This document shows positions 1 through 9,705 of a stretch of 64,000 nucleotides of DNA, piece after piece. A program made the position numbers and the translations under genes. Under the pieces are notes generated by a model, which was not told the origin of the DNA, did no database searches, and worked only from the letters and a program-made list of their open reading frames with translations. Within the stretch, counting starts at the first letter, position 1. Each line of letters starts with the position of its first letter. The DNA comes from Eretmocerus hayati (lineage: Eukaryota; Arthropoda; Insecta; Hymenoptera; Aphelinidae), in NCBI GenBank assembly GCA_029851415.1, contig CM056742.1:152959121-153023120 (forward strand), in the 5' to 3' direction.

Positions 1-1
1 T

Positions 2-571
2 CAAATGATTTTGGGGCGCGTTTTCACCTCTCTCGAGAGTGCAATTGGCACAGCCAGCGATTTAGAAAGACGGCTAGAACAAAGACGATATTTGGGAGTT
101 TCGGTGGACGCTAAACCACGGCGCCTGTTTTGCCATGCCATTGAGAAAATCGACGATACGGTTAAACCCGAGAGTAAGAGAGATTTTGATAAATCGAAAA
201 TACAATGTTATAATTGCTCAAATTTTGGACATTATTCTCGCGAATGCAGGACTAAACGAGCACCGTACGGGAATAGACGTTTCTGCACTTATTGCAATAG
301 ATCCGGACATTCCATAGTAACTTGTGAACAATTGCGTCGACCTCCTAATCGCAGTACGGGGCGTATGGTGAATCGTTCTGAGGAATATTGTAATTTCTGT
401 CGTAGAGTGGGCCATTCTTTCAACGGGTGTAGGCAACGTTTGTCACTGGAACGAGCCCCTCGAGAGAATAATTTAAACGGGAATCGCGACCGTCTGTTGG
501 GGGCAAAGACGAGCTCGCCTCTTGCTGGACAGCCGTTGTCCAAAACCGTGCCCTCCTCGAACAACCCGTAG
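2..571 (+). CDS. gag: Gag C-terminal part of a Ty3/gypsy retrotransposon, cut by the window edge
   Basis: This is the nucleocapsid end of a Gag protein, which packages element RNA into virus-like particles. Counting from the ATG at 5, three consecutive CCHC zinc knuckles (C-X2-C-X4-H-X4-C) are visible: C68/C71/H76/C81, C94/C97/H102/C107 and C129/C132/H137/C142. Each binds one zinc and contacts nucleic acid. The matrix and capsid regions lie left of the window, and the frame is open to the edge, so the ATG at 5 is unlikely to be the true start. The reading frame ends at TAG 569-571. Pol lies in the -1 frame and overlaps the last 100 bases (472-571). Three knuckles rather than one or two is on the high side for this superfamily. 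Confidence 0.9.
   Translation, partial: QMILGRVFTSLESAIGTASDLERRLEQRRYLGVSVDAKPRRLFCHAIEKIDDTVKPESKRDFDKSKIQCYNCSNFGHYSRECRTKRAPYGNRRFCTYCNRSGHSIVTCEQLRRPPNRSTGRMVNRSEEYCNFCRRVGHSFNGCRQRLSLERAPRENNLNGNRDRLLGAKTSSPLAGQPLSKTVPSSNNP
472..521 (+). promoter_or_regulatory. Programmed -1 ribosomal frameshift signal between gag and pol
   Basis: The heptamer TTTAAAC at 472-478 reads T TTA AAC in the gag frame, the canonical X XXY YYZ slippery site. The pol frame has its last stop (TAA) at 469-471, so it opens exactly at the slip site. After a seven-base spacer (479-485) a stem-loop can form. The outer stem pairs 486-489 with 515-518 and the inner stem pairs 491-495 with 507-511, with an 11-base G-rich loop. 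An alternative pseudoknot could pair loop bases 500-504 with 517-521 (one G-T wobble). Site, spacing and structure all fit the standard architecture used to make a Gag-Pol fusion at a fixed ratio. Confidence 0.85.
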
Positions 572-3500
572 ATAGAACACGCTGTCCCGTCATTCGCGTG
601 CGTAGTCCGGATTTGATTCACCGCGATGTCATATTATTGATAGACACTGGATCAGAATTGAATTTGTTGAAGATTAATATGCTCGCGACTCATGTGCAAG
701 TTTTCGCGGGACGTGTTTTCGGACTGGCAGGCATTGGCCATGAGATGTTGTCTACTATCGGAGAAGGTATCATTCGTTTCGGAAACACAAATTGCGTAAT
801 GAATATGGTCCCGGCAGAGTTTCCAATTCCGTACGACGGAATTTTTGGTATCCAGTTTTTAAGAGAACAAGGAGCCCTTCTATCATTCAAAAACAATTTC
901 ATGATCTTGGAGAATTGCGCCAACGTTCCTATACCTTTTTCAGTCCACAACACATTCTGTCTAACGGCTAGATCAAAAACTCTTTGCAAGCTAAAATTGA
1001 AGGATACTAATTTGCATACAGGATATGTGCCTCGCATTAATGCGGGGCCGGATATTTTCGCGGGAGAGTGTTTGATAGAGAACCGCGGTGGATGGGCATA
1101 TATGTTCGTGATAAATTCCACATCTGAGGATGTGAACCTTACCTTGCCACCGCTAACAATTTATGATTATGATGTGAAAAGAAACCGATATGTGAACTCT
1201 ATAAGACAAATTCCTAAAGAGGAGAAGGATAGGGTGATTCAGGACCGGGTAGAGAGAATCATGAAAGAATTGGATTTAGAGGAATTGAATGAAGAGGAAA
1301 AAGATAGTGTTAAAAGTCTAGTTGCCAAATTCCCTTATGTTTTTCATTTACCTGGTGACAAACTTAGCTTAACTAACGCAGCTGCGTATGAAATCAAGAC
1401 TATAGATGAGAACCCGATAAATATCAAGCAATACAGACACCCGCCACATTTGCAAAAGGTCATTCAAGAGAAGGTTGACGAATTAATTGAGAACGATATA
1501 GTAGAGCCTTCCTCATCACCCTACAATTCTCCTCTGTGGATAGTGCCCAAGAAAGACGATGCTAAAGGTAATAAACAATACCGACTTGTCGTGGATTTCC
1601 GCGCCCTTAATGAAAAATCAATTGCTTCAGCATACCCGCTGCCAAATATTACCGACATCCTCGATCGGCTTGGTCAATGCCAGTATTTTTCGACACTAGA
1701 TTTGGCCCAGGGCTTTTATCAAATTCCCCTAGCTAGGGAATCTAGGGGAAAAACCGCATTTAGCACCCAGTACCAGCACCTACAATTCAGAAGATTAGCG
1801 ATGGGTTTAAAGGGCTCGCCAGGATTTTTCCAGGAAACTATGAACAAAATTTGCAACGGTCTCCAAGGTACCGAAATTTTGATTTACATGGATGACGCGA
1901 TATGTTATTCAAAAACCCTTCGTGAGCACTCTGAGAAAATGAAAAAACTCTTTGGCAGACTACAAACAGCTTCGCTGACGTTACAACCCAGCAAATGTAA
2001 ATTCTTGAGAAAATCGGTCGGTTATTTGGGGCACATCATATCTGAAAGTGGCGTCAGACCAGATCCTAAAAAGTTGTCGGCAGTATCAAACTTCCCACGT
2101 CCGAAAACTCCAAAGAACGTGAAACAATTTCTTGGATTAGCAGGATATTATAGACGATTCATCCCTAACTTTGCTAGCATAGCAAAACCGTTGACAACCT
2201 TGCTGAAACAAAATGTACCTTTTTTTTGGGATCATGGGCAGGAAGAGGCTTTTGAGAAATTAAAAAAGGTGCTGTGCTCCGAACCATTGTTACAATATCC
2301 AGATTTCTCTCGTCCTTTCGTCGTGACCTCTGATAGTTCGGATTTTGCGTTGGGATGCGTGCTGAGTCAGGGCCCTATTGGCCGAGATTTACCTGTGGCT
2401 TACGGATCAAGAGTTCTAACGAAATCAGAGAGAAATTATTCCACAATTGAGAAAGAATTGACGGCTATCATATTTGCAACAAGCCATTTCAGGCCTTATT
2501 TGTATGGTAAGGAGTTTACGCTGGTAACTGACCACCGACCATTGGTATGGCTGCACTCTCTTAAAGATCCCATGTCTCGATTGGCACGTTGGAGGATTAA
2601 ATTACGAGAATACACGTTCTCTATCGTACATAAACCGGGGAAAATCAATATGAACGCAGACTCGCTCTCCCGAAACCCTGTTCTCGCCGTTACAGATGAC
2701 AAAAATGACTCTGACGACAATGACAGTGATACCGATCCTCTTACTAACATCCTGAAAAAACCCGAGACGAACGACAATACGATAAATTTACGTACGACAC
2801 GCAAACACAGAGTGAGAGGGGTGGACGGAGAGAATGAAGGTAGTCCATCGAAAAAACGGAGACCCGATTGGTCGGATGATTCAGTGAGAATAAGACAAGG
2901 GCCCGAATGGTCGGATGATACCTTGAGAAGTGAAGAAAATGAGAAATTGAGACATGAGAAAGTTGATGGTTTGGATATAACGAGACGAGATGTTGACGAA
3001 ATTGAGAATGACACTATTATTGACAATCACCCCTCGCTGGTTGGGGTGATCCATTTGACTGACACCACAGTGGCGCATGTGGACGAGCGGTCATCTGTAT
3101 ACAGCCCCACGAGAATCAGCCGAGACGGGTTGCAAATTGAGAAAGGGAATGACGATATTGCGAAAAGAAATTATGAATTGAAACTTACCTCATCGGTAAG
3201 AGTGATCCATTCAGCTGGGGCCGCATCAAAGCATGCGACATCCCGGCTGTCTGTATACAGCTCTACAAAAACCGATCGAGACGATTATCGAACGCATAAA
3301 GAAAAGGAGAATGACGACATTGTGAGAAGAAATCATGAAATGAAAATTTCCTCATCGGAAAGGGTGATCCATTCAGTTGATGCCACATCCAAGCATGCGG
3401 CAAATCAGCTGTCTGTATACAGCCCTGCAAAAACCGATCGAGACGATTGTAGAACATATAGAGATGGATTGGTGCCACCAGAGGCAGAAGTATGGTTTGA

Positions 3501-5214
3501 ACCTCGATTGAGGGTTGACGAGAATATTATGAAACAATTGGGGGCTAAGCGCCCGATAGACGGAGTATTATGGCCCGAAACAGCTCGGAAAAGAGCAAGA
3601 TCAAGCGATGCTACCTTCATTACTAAGATTTCGAGTCCCATGGTTGATCAAGGTAAAGGATTGATAATTGAGGAATTAATTGATGATGACGAGAAACAAC
3701 TCGAGAATGTACGAGGAGCTCGGATATTTTACGTGACTAATATTGAGTACAGCCCAACGAGACTTTTAGATGAATTGGACAATATAGTGCACTTCATGTC
3801 ATTAGACTGTGTCATCAATACACCTGTCGGTCATATGTTGGTTGAATTGGAATATATCAATTTAGAAGTAATTAAAGCCCAAGACGTGGGAATTGGACAC
3901 ATAATACGCACAGAATTCGGAGATTACAATATATTTTCAATTTTTATCAAAGTACATCATAGAGACGCGGCTTCTGTAGAGTGTGTATCACATTGTCTTA
4001 AGATATTCAGAGATTACTTGAAGGACGAGGGGATAAAATCGGTTCGGATGGCACGCATTGGTGATGGTTTGGATAACTTATTCTGGCCACCCATTGAGAT
4101 GACGTTGAAAACCTTTGTCACGATTGGTGACTTTAAGCTGACGATATGTTCCGGGGAAATTTTGACACTTGAAGGGGATGATAGGAAAAGAGCGCTAGCA
4201 GAGGCCCATGATTCCGCGGTCGGAGGTCATCAAGGGACATATAAGACATATAAGAGATTAAGGGAAAGATTCACGTGGCCTAATATGAAAAGGGATGTTG
4301 AGTATTACATTCGCACTTGCGAAAATTGCCAAAAAAATAAACTACGGAGAATCAAAACTAGAATGCCCATGAAAATTACTTCCACCCCAACGGAAGCTTT
4401 TGAAGTAGTAGAAATCGATATTGTAGGACCCTTACCGGTAACCGAGAATGGTAATAAATACATCTTGACAATGCAGTGTAATTTAACGAAGTTTTCCGAA
4501 GCATACCCGCTTAAAGACTACACTGCTGAAACAATCGCCGCCGTTTTTGTTAAAGAGTTCATATGTCGGTATGGGTGCCCTAGAATCATCAAAACTGATC
4601 AAGGGAGTAGTTTTCAAAGTGCCTTCATGGCTAGGGTTGCTTCTCTTTTCAAAATTTCCCAATGGAAATCGACCGCGTTTCACCCAGCAACTATGGGCTC
4701 ACTTGAGCGCTCTCACCACGTATTCACGGAATATCTGATAAATTTTGCAAAGAAAAATCAGTGGGATCAGTGGATTAGCTTCTCGGTGTTTTCATATAAT
4801 AATTCCACCCATTCAGGGCACGGATTTGCTCCTTACCAGTTGATTTATGGGAGGAAAGCGCGATTGCCATCGAGTTTTGAAACCCGAGTTATCGAAAAGA
4901 CATACTCCGATTATCTTGATGACCTAATAGCCAAATTGAATGAAACGCAGGCTACTTCGAGAGAGAGACTCCTCCTAGCTAAGAAAAAAAGTAAACAATA
5001 CTATGATCGAAAAACTAATGTTCAGTCGTTCCATGAAGGAGATATGGTTTACCTTCTGAAAGAACCCAGGACTGGAAAATTGGATGGACAGTATAGTGGG
5101 ATGTTCCAAGTTGTGCGACATATTAGTGATCGGAATGTTCTTATAAAGATGGGGCAAAAGACAAAGATCGTTCACGTTGATAAATTGAAACATGCGTTTA
5201 CCAGAGCAGATTGA
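472..5214 (+). CDS. pol: Pol polyprotein of a Ty3/gypsy element with a macro-like domain in its linker
   Basis: The frame opens at 472 and is entered by frameshift; residues below count from a GTG at 598. In order: aspartic protease with D-T-G at 16-18; reverse transcriptase with YMDD at 430-433; RNase H with D579, E618 and D645; a 350-residue charged, repeat-rich linker; a macro-like domain (about 1041-1190); an integrase zinc-binding module (H1204, H1211, C1241, C1244); an integrase core with D1274, D1334 and E1370, giving the standard D-35-E spacing; and a GPY/F-like C-terminal module ending with a VHVDKLK motif. All catalytic residues are present and there is no internal stop, so the copy may be young. 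The integrase motif GSLERSH is typical of insect gypsy-like elements. No env frame follows. A usual gypsy Pol lacks roughly 500 residues found here between RNase H and integrase. Confidence 0.95.
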   Translation, partial: FKRESRPSVGGKDELASCWTAVVQNRALLEQPVDRTRCPVIRVRSPDLIHRDVILLIDTGSELNLLKINMLATHVQVFAGRVFGLAGIGHEMLSTIGEGIIRFGNTNCVMNMVPAEFPIPYDGIFGIQFLREQGALLSFKNNFMILENCANVPIPFSVHNTFCLTARSKTLCKLKLKDTNLHTGYVPRINAGPDIFAGECLIENRGGWAYMFVINSTSEDVNLTLPPLTIYDYDVKRNRYVNSIRQIPKEEKDRVIQDRVERIMKELDLEELNEEEKDSVKSLVAKFPYVFHLPGDKLSLTNAAAYEIKTIDENPINIKQYRHPPHLQKVIQEKVDELIENDIVEPSSSPYNSPLWIVPKKDDAKGNKQYRLVVDFRALNEKSIASAYPLPNITDILDRLGQCQYFSTLDLAQGFYQIPLARESRGKTAFSTQYQHLQFRRLAMGLKGSPGFFQETMNKICNGLQGTEILIYMDDAICYSKTLREHSEKMKKLFGRLQTASLTLQPSKCKFLRKSVGYLGHIISESGVRPDPKKLSAVSNFPRPKTPKNVKQFLGLAGYYRRFIPNFASIAKPLTTLLKQNVPFFWDHGQEEAFEKLKKVLCSEPLLQYPDFSRPFVVTSDSSDFALGCVLSQGPIGRDLPVAYGSRVLTKSERNYSTIEKELTAIIFATSHFRPYLYGKEFTLVTDHRPLVWLHSLKDPMSRLARWRIKLREYTFSIVHKPGKINMNADSLSRNPVLAVTDDKNDSDDNDSDTDPLTNILKKPETNDNTINLRTTRKHRVRGVDGENEGSPSKKRRPDWSDDSVRIRQGPEWSDDTLRSEENEKLRHEKVDGLDITRRDVDEIENDTIIDNHPSLVGVIHLTDTTVAHVDERSSVYSPTRISRDGLQIEKGNDDIAKRNYELKLTSSVRVIHSAGAASKHATSRLSVYSSTKTDRDDYRTHKEKENDDIVRRNHEMKISSSERVIHSVDATSKHAANQLSVYSPAKTDRDDCRTYRDGLVPPEAEVWFEPRLRVDENIMKQLGAKRPIDGVLWPETARKRARSSDATFITKISSPMVDQGKGLIIEELIDDDEKQLENVRGARIFYVTNIEYSPTRLLDELDNIVHFMSLDCVINTPVGHMLVELEYINLEVIKAQDVGIGHIIRTEFGDYNIFSIFIKVHHRDAASVECVSHCLKIFRDYLKDEGIKSVRMARIGDGLDNLFWPPIEMTLKTFVTIGDFKLTICSGEILTLEGDDRKRALAEAHDSAVGGHQGTYKTYKRLRERFTWPNMKRDVEYYIRTCENCQKNKLRRIKTRMPMKITSTPTEAFEVVEIDIVGPLPVTENGNKYILTMQCNLTKFSEAYPLKDYTAETIAAVFVKEFICRYGCPRIIKTDQGSSFQSAFMARVASLFKISQWKSTAFHPATMGSLERSHHVFTEYLINFAKKNQWDQWISFSVFSYNNSTHSGHGFAPYQLIYGRKARLPSSFETRVIEKTYSDYLDDLIAKLNETQATSRERLLLAKKKSKQYYDRKTNVQSFHEGDMVYLLKEPRTGKLDGQYSGMFQVVRHISDRNVLIKMGQKTKIVHVDKLKHAFTRAD
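3045..3460 (+). repeat. Intragenic tandem repeat in the pol linker, three units of about 53 residues
   Basis: Three imperfect in-frame copies start at about 3046, 3204 and 3364 (period 158-160 bp). Each opens with VIH, then a Ser/Ala-rich stretch, a SVYS motif, a TDRDD- or SRDG-like motif and an acidic segment with NDDI. The third copy is cut short. Just upstream, a smaller duplication (two WSDD motifs, 2870-2920) precedes the array. The predicted protein is highly charged and probably disordered. Keeping the period a multiple of three shows that expansion was tolerated within coding sequence. Confidence 0.85.
3718..4170 (+). other. Macro-like (TARG1/OARD1-type) domain within pol
   Basis: Residues about 1041-1190 of Pol follow the fold pattern of the TARG1/OARD1 branch of macro domains, which bind ADP-ribose and remove it from proteins. 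Visible matches are an opening RIFYV strand, NIVHFMSLDC (1062-1071) in place of the family's AHCISEDC-like segment, an IK at 1117-1118 where TARG1 has its catalytic Lys, and a RIGDGLDNLFW segment (1153-1163) matching the family's RIGCGLD signature, with D1159 at the catalytic Asp position. The Gly-rich phosphate loop after the DC is replaced (NTPVG), and the N-terminal GD pair is not kept. Ligand binding may therefore be altered or lost. The assignment rests on motif comparison by eye. Confidence 0.7.
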
Positions 5215-6345
5215 GAAACGGCAACGAAAAGCGAGTGCCCAAAGGCTCATTGATCAAACGTATGTGCCCTTTTCCTTCACTCCCCATTTTTGCTATCAAC
5301 TCTATATTATCAGGTTTAAGAATTTAATTCTAATTACGTTGGATATATACACAACAAAACGCAGATTAGCGTCTACACTAAAAATTTTGATGTAAGTTAC
5401 AATGTTTTAGCGTAATTTCAAATTCAACTCCCAATATCGGCAATTTCTTCTAGATTTCATTCGGCTAAGGTCATTCTACGTAATACTTAAGTCTTTAATA
5501 TCCTTTCAAGGATGCATATTCTGTGTAAGTGTAAGGTATCATTAACCTCCTGAGATTTGATTTCAATTAAGGGTAGGTTTTATCCCGTACTCGTAACCAT
5601 TCTATATTTGCGTGCTCAAAAATGAAAAAAAAAAAAAATAAATAAAACATAAAACGAAAGAAAAAGGGAGATCGTATATTCAGTTAGGTTATTTAAATAT
5701 ATATATTGAGTATGTTAGATCGAGTAATTTTCCAATAGCGGTAAATGATTCTTCCTATTATACTTACTTCCAAAAATAATACCATTAGGGGATAAGATTT
5801 CATTTAAGTTGAAATGAGGTTCTATTTCATATTTATAAGCACTCTAATTGCGTGCTCAGAAAGACAAAGCAAAAAAAAAAAAAAAAAAAAAAGGGAGAAA
5901 GGGAGAAAGGAGATCATATATTCAGCTAGATTATTCAAGGTCGAAAGTATATTGAATATGTAAGCCCAAGTAATTTTCCGTAGCATTAGATGATTCTTCT
6001 TATTATTTATTCGAATGAGATCGATTGAGGTGTTGTTGGAATACCAATTCCTAAGATTGAGGCGTGAGATTTGGTTTGAGTTGAGTTTAGTTCTATTTCA
6101 TATTTATAAACATTCTATATTTGCGCACGCAAAAGACAAAATAACAAGAGAAAAAACGAGAGGGGAGGAATTTTCATATTTATCTAGGTTAATCAGAGTT
6201 GCTGATATATTAATTTATAGAGTATAATCTAAAAGTCGTATACGACTTTTCCTAGAGGTCACTCATCTTAGGATAATCAAGTATCTATTCAGGATGAATA
6301 TTCTTGTAGGCTTAAGGTATAACTGGAAGATTAGATTTTAAATTT
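5215..6345 (+). repeat. 3' non-coding region of the gypsy element with degenerate ~250-bp tandem repeats
   Basis: After the pol stop no env frame is present. The region is AT-rich and contains three degenerate copies of a unit, anchored by related motifs at about 5602, 5842 and 6114 (variants of CTATATTTGCGTGCTCA). Each is followed by an A-rich then G-rich purine run (5625-5670, 5872-5911, 6140-6169), then a segment ending near TGATTCTTCTTATTAT. A flanking segment at 5455-5570 recurs in diverged form at 6245-6345. A perfect 20-bp palindrome lies at 6231-6250. The purine runs resemble the polypurine tracts that prime plus-strand synthesis, but which one is used cannot be decided without the LTR. 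Confidence 0.6.
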
Positions 6346-7356
6346 TTTTTTTCTTTCATTTTTATCTCACTTATATACGATAAACAATGTCTATTCTCAT
6401 GGAGAAGATAACGACTTATTTATATCATGCTCATAATTAGGAAGAAAATAGATGAAAATGTCAAGATGGCAGCCCAAAAATACCATATACTACAGTTATG
6501 CCTTAGTATTGATAGTCTCAGTTAAGATTGTATTTGTATTATGCTGTATCTCTGGAAATAAATAAACAAATTTGGAAATTGAGAGGAGACAGAGGGATGA
6601 AGAAATCTTCGATTCTTTGATTCTGAAACTGGCATAGTCAGTGATGAGCTGAATAAGAGAAGATGAGATAGGCAGCATCTCATGGTGATGGGGCGCAAGG
6701 AGGGGCCCTATCACCCTCTCAATTTCCATTTTTATCATAAGGTATATGGATATTTTGGGATGTGACTTGGTGTAGACTTGTAAACACTTCAGACTGATTG
6801 AATGGGGTATGGACTTTTAATAATTGGTTTAGTTGATTGAATAGTGACACGTGTGCTCAAACCCTCGACAATGACGAAACTATCAGCGAACGAAGTTCTA
6901 TCCCGATTCTAAATAACGGTATAACCGATAAAAGCAACCTCTGTTCTTCCGTGGCGTACTTTTATGTAAACTGAATGAATTCCGGACTCGTTGAGAGGGC
7001 AATTCGTTTCGGGAAAATTTTAAGAGACGTTAGTGCTCAAATCGATTGAATATGCTCCCGCGCGAAAAAGGCGTGAGCAGGGGTTATTATTAAATTCCGC
7101 TAAACCTATATTTAAGGTGTGACCGATACAAAATCTGCATAATTAAACTACAACTTGAGAGTACGGAATTGAAATATCAAGCCAATTAGCGATAGCAGTC
7201 GAACTGAAAGCCACTTGTTAGGTGTACACTCCGGCTACGGGGATGGATGAGTCAATTTTGCGGCACCAATAGAGTATGACCAGTGATCTTCTTCAATATC
7301 GGCTATCAAGCAAATATTATTTCTGTCTCGTCTTGGTGTCCTGCCCAATGGTTACT
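6346..7356. other. Non-coding stretch, possible 3' LTR zone
   Basis: No coding sequence is supported here. An AATAAATAAA-type poly(A) signal occurs near 6550-6565. The 3' LTR of the element should lie somewhere between about 5300 and 7300. Because the 5' LTR is outside the window, its borders cannot be fixed. Confidence 0.4.
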
Positions 7357-7973
7357 TCAATATTTGCGTGGAGCGATCGTGGTCGTCGGTTGAGGTGAAC
7401 GGACTGCAGGGGAGGAACGAAAACATAGCATTCTAAGCAGATAGCTGTAAATATCACGAATTACCCTGGTTCTAAAATCGGGAGTCTTGACACACTGGGG
7501 AGGAGTTGGCAAACCAGGCCCCGACACACTTTCTTTAATTACCTCTTTTTCATAGAACACTTGATTCTGTGGGGAGCATAAATTCGCGCTATTCTAAAAA
7601 GAAAATATACAAGTAGAGTAAAGGATTAACGAGTCTAGGGAAATTAATATTCATTAGCACGATCAATATGCATTGGATTTTTCTTGAACAATATCACGAC
7701 GAGATGATACGAAGCTCACGACGCAAAACTCATCGGTACTCGGAATGTGTGAGATGGGAGGACTCCATCAAAGCTCTTTTATGTTCCGAAGAATAATTCA
7801 GCCGGATGCAATATTGAGCCAATCAAGTTCTGACGGATATGGCATCGTCTATCCCCGCGCTGAATAAATTTCTCGGGGTAACGCGTAGTTGTGACTGTCT
7901 GTCGCGGAGCTCTTCCCAGCAGGCATCTGGAGTTAACCAAATTACGCTCTTGAATCGTAACAATTAACTTCAT
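7340..7973 (-). pseudogene. Decayed coding remains of unknown function on the minus strand
   Basis: A minus-strand frame from 7973 encodes 64 residues, rich in Arg and with YPEK and HPAELFFG segments. It then runs on in the same frame through two stop codons towards about 7640, as expected of a mutated gene. Further down, 7579-7480 reads open behind a good acceptor (pyrimidine tract, CAG at about 7580). It ends at GTAAT and can be joined through a ~61-bp intron to another short open stretch ending near 7335. The family is not recognised. A working spliced gene is not excluded, because the splice choices are ambiguous. Confidence 0.3.
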
Positions 7974-7977
7974 AAAG

Positions 7978-8665
7978 TATCGTATCCTAACTTGTATAGG
8001 AAATGTGCACCGCCAGGGTGGCGTGCGGGCCTGGTCAGGGCCTGTTGGGTATAGGAGTGAAGGTATCTCTTAAATTGTCTGATGTGACGCGGATCGATAT
8101 AGTCTTTCGAGTTGTGATTCCGACTTGCTCTTTCGAAGGTCGATTGGGTCAGAAGGTGGGGTTTCCATATTAGGGACGCAGGTGGTGTTCACTCATTAAG
8201 CCAAGGATAGCACATGAACGATCCGTTTTATGATGTGATCTGATGCCCCAGAATTCGGGATAACTTGTTGGTAGTATGTCTCAACGTTCTTTCGGAATTG
8301 AAGAACCTCAAAAATTCTTTATCTTGACCTCCCAATCGAGGGCTAGACAAAGACTGATTTCTTATGCGTAATTCAGTGGCGAGGAGACCCAGGCGATGGG
8401 CTCCAGAAGCTTCCGTCTTGATGACTCACACTAAAATTCGCGAACTACTCTTCTTCGTACACAGGCCATCCTCGCGAGTGCCTAATTTCCTTATGGAATT
8501 TCGTATCCTAACCCGTACAGGGCTTCAACATTGCCAAGGTGGTGTGAGGATCTGTTCTGGAACCTGCTGGCTGTGCGAAAGGAGACATCTCATAACGTGT
8601 TTGATGTGTCGCGGATCGATATCATTTTTCGGGTCATACTTCGAAATTGCTCTTTCTAAGGTATG
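7978..8665 (+). repeat. Diverged direct duplication of about 165 bp
   Basis: The segment 7980-8150 recurs at 8503-8665. Shared landmarks in the same order are CGTATCCTAAC, a GCCA/GGGTGG-type stretch, TGATGTG(A/T)CGCGGATCGATAT and TTGCTCTTTC. Identity is roughly 70 percent by eye, so the duplication is old. It is not coding in any clean frame. The surrounding 7.0-11 kb is less AT-rich than most of the window. Confidence 0.55.
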
Positions 8666-8669
8666 CAAA

Positions 8670-9365
8670 TGAGCTGAATGCGGCCTAACGTTCTCTGATA
8701 CTATTATCTATATATGGATATTGATGGGTTTCTTCAATCTCATCGCCAATGAATTTAGCAATGTATAACATGGCTAAAAATTTTATCTCATGGTGTAACA
8801 TCTCGTTAATTCCTGATGAATGAATTGAATAAGCAATTGGTCAGCGAGTCGCGGCCGAGTGTCCCTGTAAAGATGATAATCCAACAGACATTTGCTCTAA
8901 GACATATCAAATAGTAAGAAAGTCCGCGGAGATTCTGCGAAGCATTTTGAATCACGACTTCAACTCAGTGACTTCTATACATCTGGGTGCCTAGGGGACA
9001 TCTTGACTCGCAATCTATGGAAAACTGGGACCGGGTTGGTTGGCCCGACGATGCGCTTTGCGATTTAGCAGTCAAGGTGCGACATTCTTTTCCTCTTCCA
9101 AGGCCGGTCTGAAAATATTTTAACTCTCTGCTTACCAAACCCTTGATCTTGAGGATTTGGTTTGGGTACTGTATTTGTGCCTTGATTGTAGGAGTTCAAA
9201 TGGAGGAAGTGAACATGTGCGCTTTTGTTGACCAATGTCTCACGCTTATAAACCAGGGAAGTGACTCATCTTTGACGTGGTGCACCATTCCGTAGTGGTT
9301 TAGAGCCCTAAAATGGACGCGATATTTGCAGAGCGATTACAGCTTGAGCTATATCAGATCCATCC
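8670..9365. other. Unannotated stretch
   Basis: Nothing convincing is visible on either strand. Composition is close to that of the decayed sequence on its left. Confidence 0.4.
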
Positions 9366-9369
9366 GAGG

Positions 9370-9705
9370 GTTATTGTTGTCTTTCATTCGGTTGCCCCAT
9401 CTGTCAAATAATCGCGACTAAATGTCTTCAGGTTTATAGCGGTGTAGCTAATCGTTCTGACATCAGGTAGAACGCGGTCAAATTATACTCCCGGAGAGTC
9501 TCGTCGTGGATAATATCCTTGGCTGTTGTCGTTCTTCGCATGGTTGTCCGCTCGGTCGATTAGTTGCAATTAGTCGCACCACTAAATATCTTCAGTGTAT
9601 CCAAATAGTTCTAACGTCGGGTAGAATCCAGTTAAATCGTAGTCCGTGAAGGAAGTCTAATCCATAATCAATTACCTCCTCATTGTTGTTCAGAACAGTC
9701 AATCT
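9370..9705 (+). repeat. Two diverged tandem copies of about 155-165 bp
   Basis: Copy one (about 9370-9530) and copy two (about 9531-9700) share in order a TTGTTGT(C)..TTC start, ACTAAAT(G/A)TCTTCAG, GTTCT(G/A)AC(A/G)TC(A/G)GGTAGAA and a TCGTCGTGGATAATATCC or TAATCCATAATCAATTACC-like end. A further weaker duplication may follow at about 10160-10450. No coding frame is supported. Confidence 0.45.

Noticed and set aside
2496..3026. Minus-strand frame of 176 codons inside pol
   Set aside because: A shadow of the Ser/Asp-rich pol linker; pol has catalytic motifs on the plus strand.
5192..5395. Short frame after pol as an env gene
   Set aside because: Only 67 codons, with no signal peptide, cleavage site or membrane anchor.
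5215..7300. A defined 3' LTR for the gypsy element
   Set aside because: The 5' LTR is outside the window, so no direct repeat can be matched. TG...CA borders picked by eye would be guesses.
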